Assembly: GCA_018257865.1 (NCBI GenBank)
Contig: JAEUBA010000125.1
Coordinates: forward strand, 1-62,375
DNA length: 62,375 nucleotides
Direction of reading: 5' to 3'
Origin: Stereocaulon alpinum
Taxonomy: Eukaryota > Ascomycota > Lecanoromycetes > Lecanorales > Stereocaulaceae
Positions 60,307 through 62,375 of the stretch are shown here, one piece after another (positions within the stretch are counted from its first letter, which is position 1; each line of letters starts with the position of its first letter). The notes under the pieces were generated by a model. That model ran no database searches. It worked only from the letters and a program-made list of their open reading frames with translations, and was not told the origin of the DNA. The position numbers were made by a program, and so were the translations under genes.

Positions 60307-61237
60307 ACTTGTTGCAACCCTTGAGAGTTCCCTGGATGCGATGCGGAGGGGGAAAAGAACAGAAGTTCGACGGAGACGTTAGCAAGAAAAACAGAGAAGT
60401 ATTTGGACGCGCAGAGGCCGTCGTACCGTCATGAACCCATGCCCGCTGAGTAAGACTTGGACGAATGAGCCCAGCCATGTAGGAAATCCAGAAGACATAA
60501 CATACTTTCAGGAAGTGAGTTCCTAGCGTATGCCAAGACGTGTGTATCCACCAATAAACTAGTAGGGTTGAAGTTAGTAGATCCACCTGCGTAGGCTAGA
60601 TTCTGACAGAGAGCTGATCGGGGATCGGGGTTCCTTGGCTCTGCTATCGAACATCCAGCAATGATCTGCAAGGCACATGGTAAAGGATATATTCGATTGG
60701 TCAGTATATGATAAGGTATTGGTAACCTGAGCTGAAGCGCTCAAAGAACTTTCCATATCCGGACGAAGCTTACTACGGACGGGGTCCGGATACGCTCCGA
60801 GATGGCTTGTAAGCCTGCCGAGAGAATGCGAGACAATTGTGCAGTTCTGAGTCTTGGCGCATATATTTCAGGCATTTGATGACTCAAGGTCATCCGCTGT
60901 TTGTCCGATTTCTAATCAAAAATAAGCATATCGTCACGCAACTTGTCTTCATGGTCATCTGTATGCCGACGTTGAGGGGTTGTAGCCAATTGGCTCCCGG
61001 AACGAATGAGCAGGCAGACTGGTTTTCTAGTCCACGAAAGGTGACTTAGATGCCACATACCACCTTTTATCTTACATACCATAAAACTGCAATTTTGGAC
61101 GGACACATCAACCGATATGTTCTAGGTCATTCCTGCGATAAGACTCGTCTTGTCTCACCGTCTAGCCCCTTTGCGAGTTAGTTTCCAATTGAGTATATCT
61201 TCCATCTACGGTCGACGAGAGAAAATTAGTCGCAACA
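60307..61237. promoter_or_regulatory. Divergent promoter region, receptor gene and GMC gene
   Basis: 931 bp between starts at 60,306 (minus) and 61,238 (plus). Short overlapping frames only. The leader just before 61,238 (ACAATGG context) is a good start-codon setting. No operator was recognised. Confidence 0.4.
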
Positions 61238-62254
61238 ATGGCGTTGGACACTGCCCGCGACTACATCATAATTGGCGGCGGAACAGCCGGGTGTGTATTA
61301 GCTTCGAGACTATTAGAACGTCAACCCTCATTGTCAATCCTCGTCATCGAGGCTGGGTCAGATGTTACCAGTCACCCTCATGTCGCTAAGCCGCTTGAGG
61401 CTGCTGCGCTGCATTTCTCCGATATTGACTTCAAGTATTTTACTGTCCCTCGAAAACATCTCGATAACGAATTCCGCTACGTTTGCGGTGTCAAGGCATT
61501 GTCCGGTGCTGTTGTCATTAATGCAGGTATGACACTTGAACTTACATGCCATGCTAGTCCACCAATTGATGGGTTGCTCGGTACATTGATGTTTGTGTCT
61601 CGGTGGTTGGACCCGCGGTGACGCACTTGACTATGAGGAGTGGGCAAAGCAAGGGGGAGATGACCGCTGGAATTATCATGGCCTGCTCCCATATTCTCGA
61701 AGGAGCGAGCATCACTTCGACCCAAACGCCGACCGAGAACAGCATGGTTTCGAGGGACCAATGCATACTTCATCAGTAGCCACAAGTGGACGTCGATATC
61801 CGCTACGTGGCACAGTCTTGAACGCTAGGAAATCTCTTGGTCTCGATGCCATCGAAGATGCTAACAATGGCGCTCCACAGGGTATTGCAGAGCTTGTTGA
61901 GAATAGGCGAGACGGCTTACGCCAGCTTACAAGTGTTGTGTATCCTCTGACGGGAGTTCATGTCATGCTCGAGACGATGGTCCATCGATTGATTCTAAGC
62001 GATGGGAAGAACGGAAAGGTCACCCAGGGGTTGAGCTGGCGGATGGACGTCAAATTAATATTAAGTTTGGCGGCGAAGTTCTATTGTGCGGCGGAGCATA
62101 CCGTTCTCCACAAATACTGATGCTCTCGGGCATTGGTGCCAAAGCCGAGCTGGAGAAGCACGGTATTCCACAGCAGGTCGATCTGCCTTGGGTGGGCAAG
62201 AATTTCCACGATCATCAAATGATCTTCCGATACTGGAAGTTGCGACATCCCGAG
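61238..62254 (+). pseudogene. GMC-family FAD oxidoreductase, broken and cut by a Copia LTR
   Basis: Exon 1 (61,238-61,526) begins MALDTARDYIIIGGGTAG, the FAD-binding motif, and ends VVINA plus one base. A donor GTATGA follows. The frame resumes in perfect register at 61,603 (GGWTRGDALDYEEWAKQ), but the intron there ends CTCG instead of AG, so the acceptor looks mutated. The first GMC signature reads VKALSGAVVIN, lacking the usual Gly-Gly-Ser/Thr core. A frameshift near 62,025 (after GKVTQG) moves the continuation VELADGRQINIKFGGEVLL to another frame. The second signature SPQILMLSGIG is intact at about 62,105-62,140. At 62,255 a Copia LTR begins, removing the catalytic C-terminal half from this position. 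By family this would have been an alcohol/choline-type oxidase or dehydrogenase. Confidence 0.82.
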
Positions 62255-62375
62255 TGTCGGAATAACGTCGCTCCGCTCCGCAACTAGCGGCTTGGCGCTA
62301 ACTCCTAGATAAAACACCATAGCTTAGCTAGCTAGATTCAATCAATCCCCAGTTTACCAAGCCTAATAGACACCC
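62255..62375 (+). repeat. Copia-family LTR, partial (right window edge)
   Basis: TGTCGGAATAA... matches the first 121 bp of the 210-bp Copia C LTR with a small number of differences, several not of RIP type. It shows the left end of a third insertion (or a solo LTR) of the same family. The five bases before it (CCGAG, 62,250-62,254) are the predicted target duplication. Confidence 0.9.

Noticed and set aside
1..62375. A Starship giant element or secondary-metabolite cluster
   Set aside because: No tyrosine-recombinase captain, no PKS, NRPS or terpene core gene; the resident genes are mainly housekeeping or common accessory families.

Overview
The window reads as a filamentous ascomycete chromosome segment, probably Dothideomycetes-like (my inference from gene repertoire and style). 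Genes have short GT-AG introns of mostly 47-77 bp with CTGAC/CTAAC-like branch sites. They are separated by 0.3-4 kb. The repeats carry the C-to-T / G-to-A decay typical of repeat-induced point mutation (RIP), with TA-rich sequence, and with Trp and Gln codons turned into stops.

Left part (1-28,744) is a nest of dead retroelements. From the left edge come a LINE (1-~3,944, minus) and a Ty1/Copia element (~3,945-9,669, minus) that carries a small 981-bp non-autonomous LTR element (8,282-9,262). A 573-bp unmutated island follows, holding the N-terminal relic of a cytochrome P450. Next is a complete Copia element (10,248-28,739, plus; 210-bp LTRs, duplication ATACT). Into its gag have jumped a Ty3/Gypsy element (11,317-18,993, minus; 328-bp LTRs) and a LINE (19,134-24,547, minus; 13-bp duplication). 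The Gypsy in turn holds a second copy of the small element (16,171-17,277). Terminal repeats and target-site duplications were read directly for the complete insertions, so the order of events can be reconstructed. Without its guests the Copia is about 5.38 kb and the Gypsy about 6.57 kb.

Right part (28,745-62,375) is gene-bearing host sequence. In order: a PTH11-like receptor (plus), a mitofusin/Fzo1-type GTPase (plus), a Zn2Cys6 transcription factor (minus), the chitin synthase export chaperone Chs7 (minus), an F-box/RCC1 Saf1-like protein (minus), a Bud14-like SH3 protein (minus), a GT90/CAP10 glycosyltransferase (plus), a broken GMC oxidoreductase (plus), a second rhodopsin-fold receptor (minus), and a second GMC oxidoreductase (plus). 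The last is damaged by a frameshift and a lost splice acceptor, and is cut at 62,254 by another LTR of the same Copia family. For the six multi-exon intact genes and the two-exon fzo1 gene I rebuilt exon structures whose coding lengths are exact multiples of three and whose joined proteins restore family motifs.

These genes do not form an obvious pathway cluster. Several (Chs7, Bud14, GT90) act on cell wall or polarity, and the two receptors and two GMC genes fit an environment-facing fungus. The most novel-looking item is the small LTR element: two copies with different target duplications whose lengths differ by exactly one 126-bp internal repeat unit.
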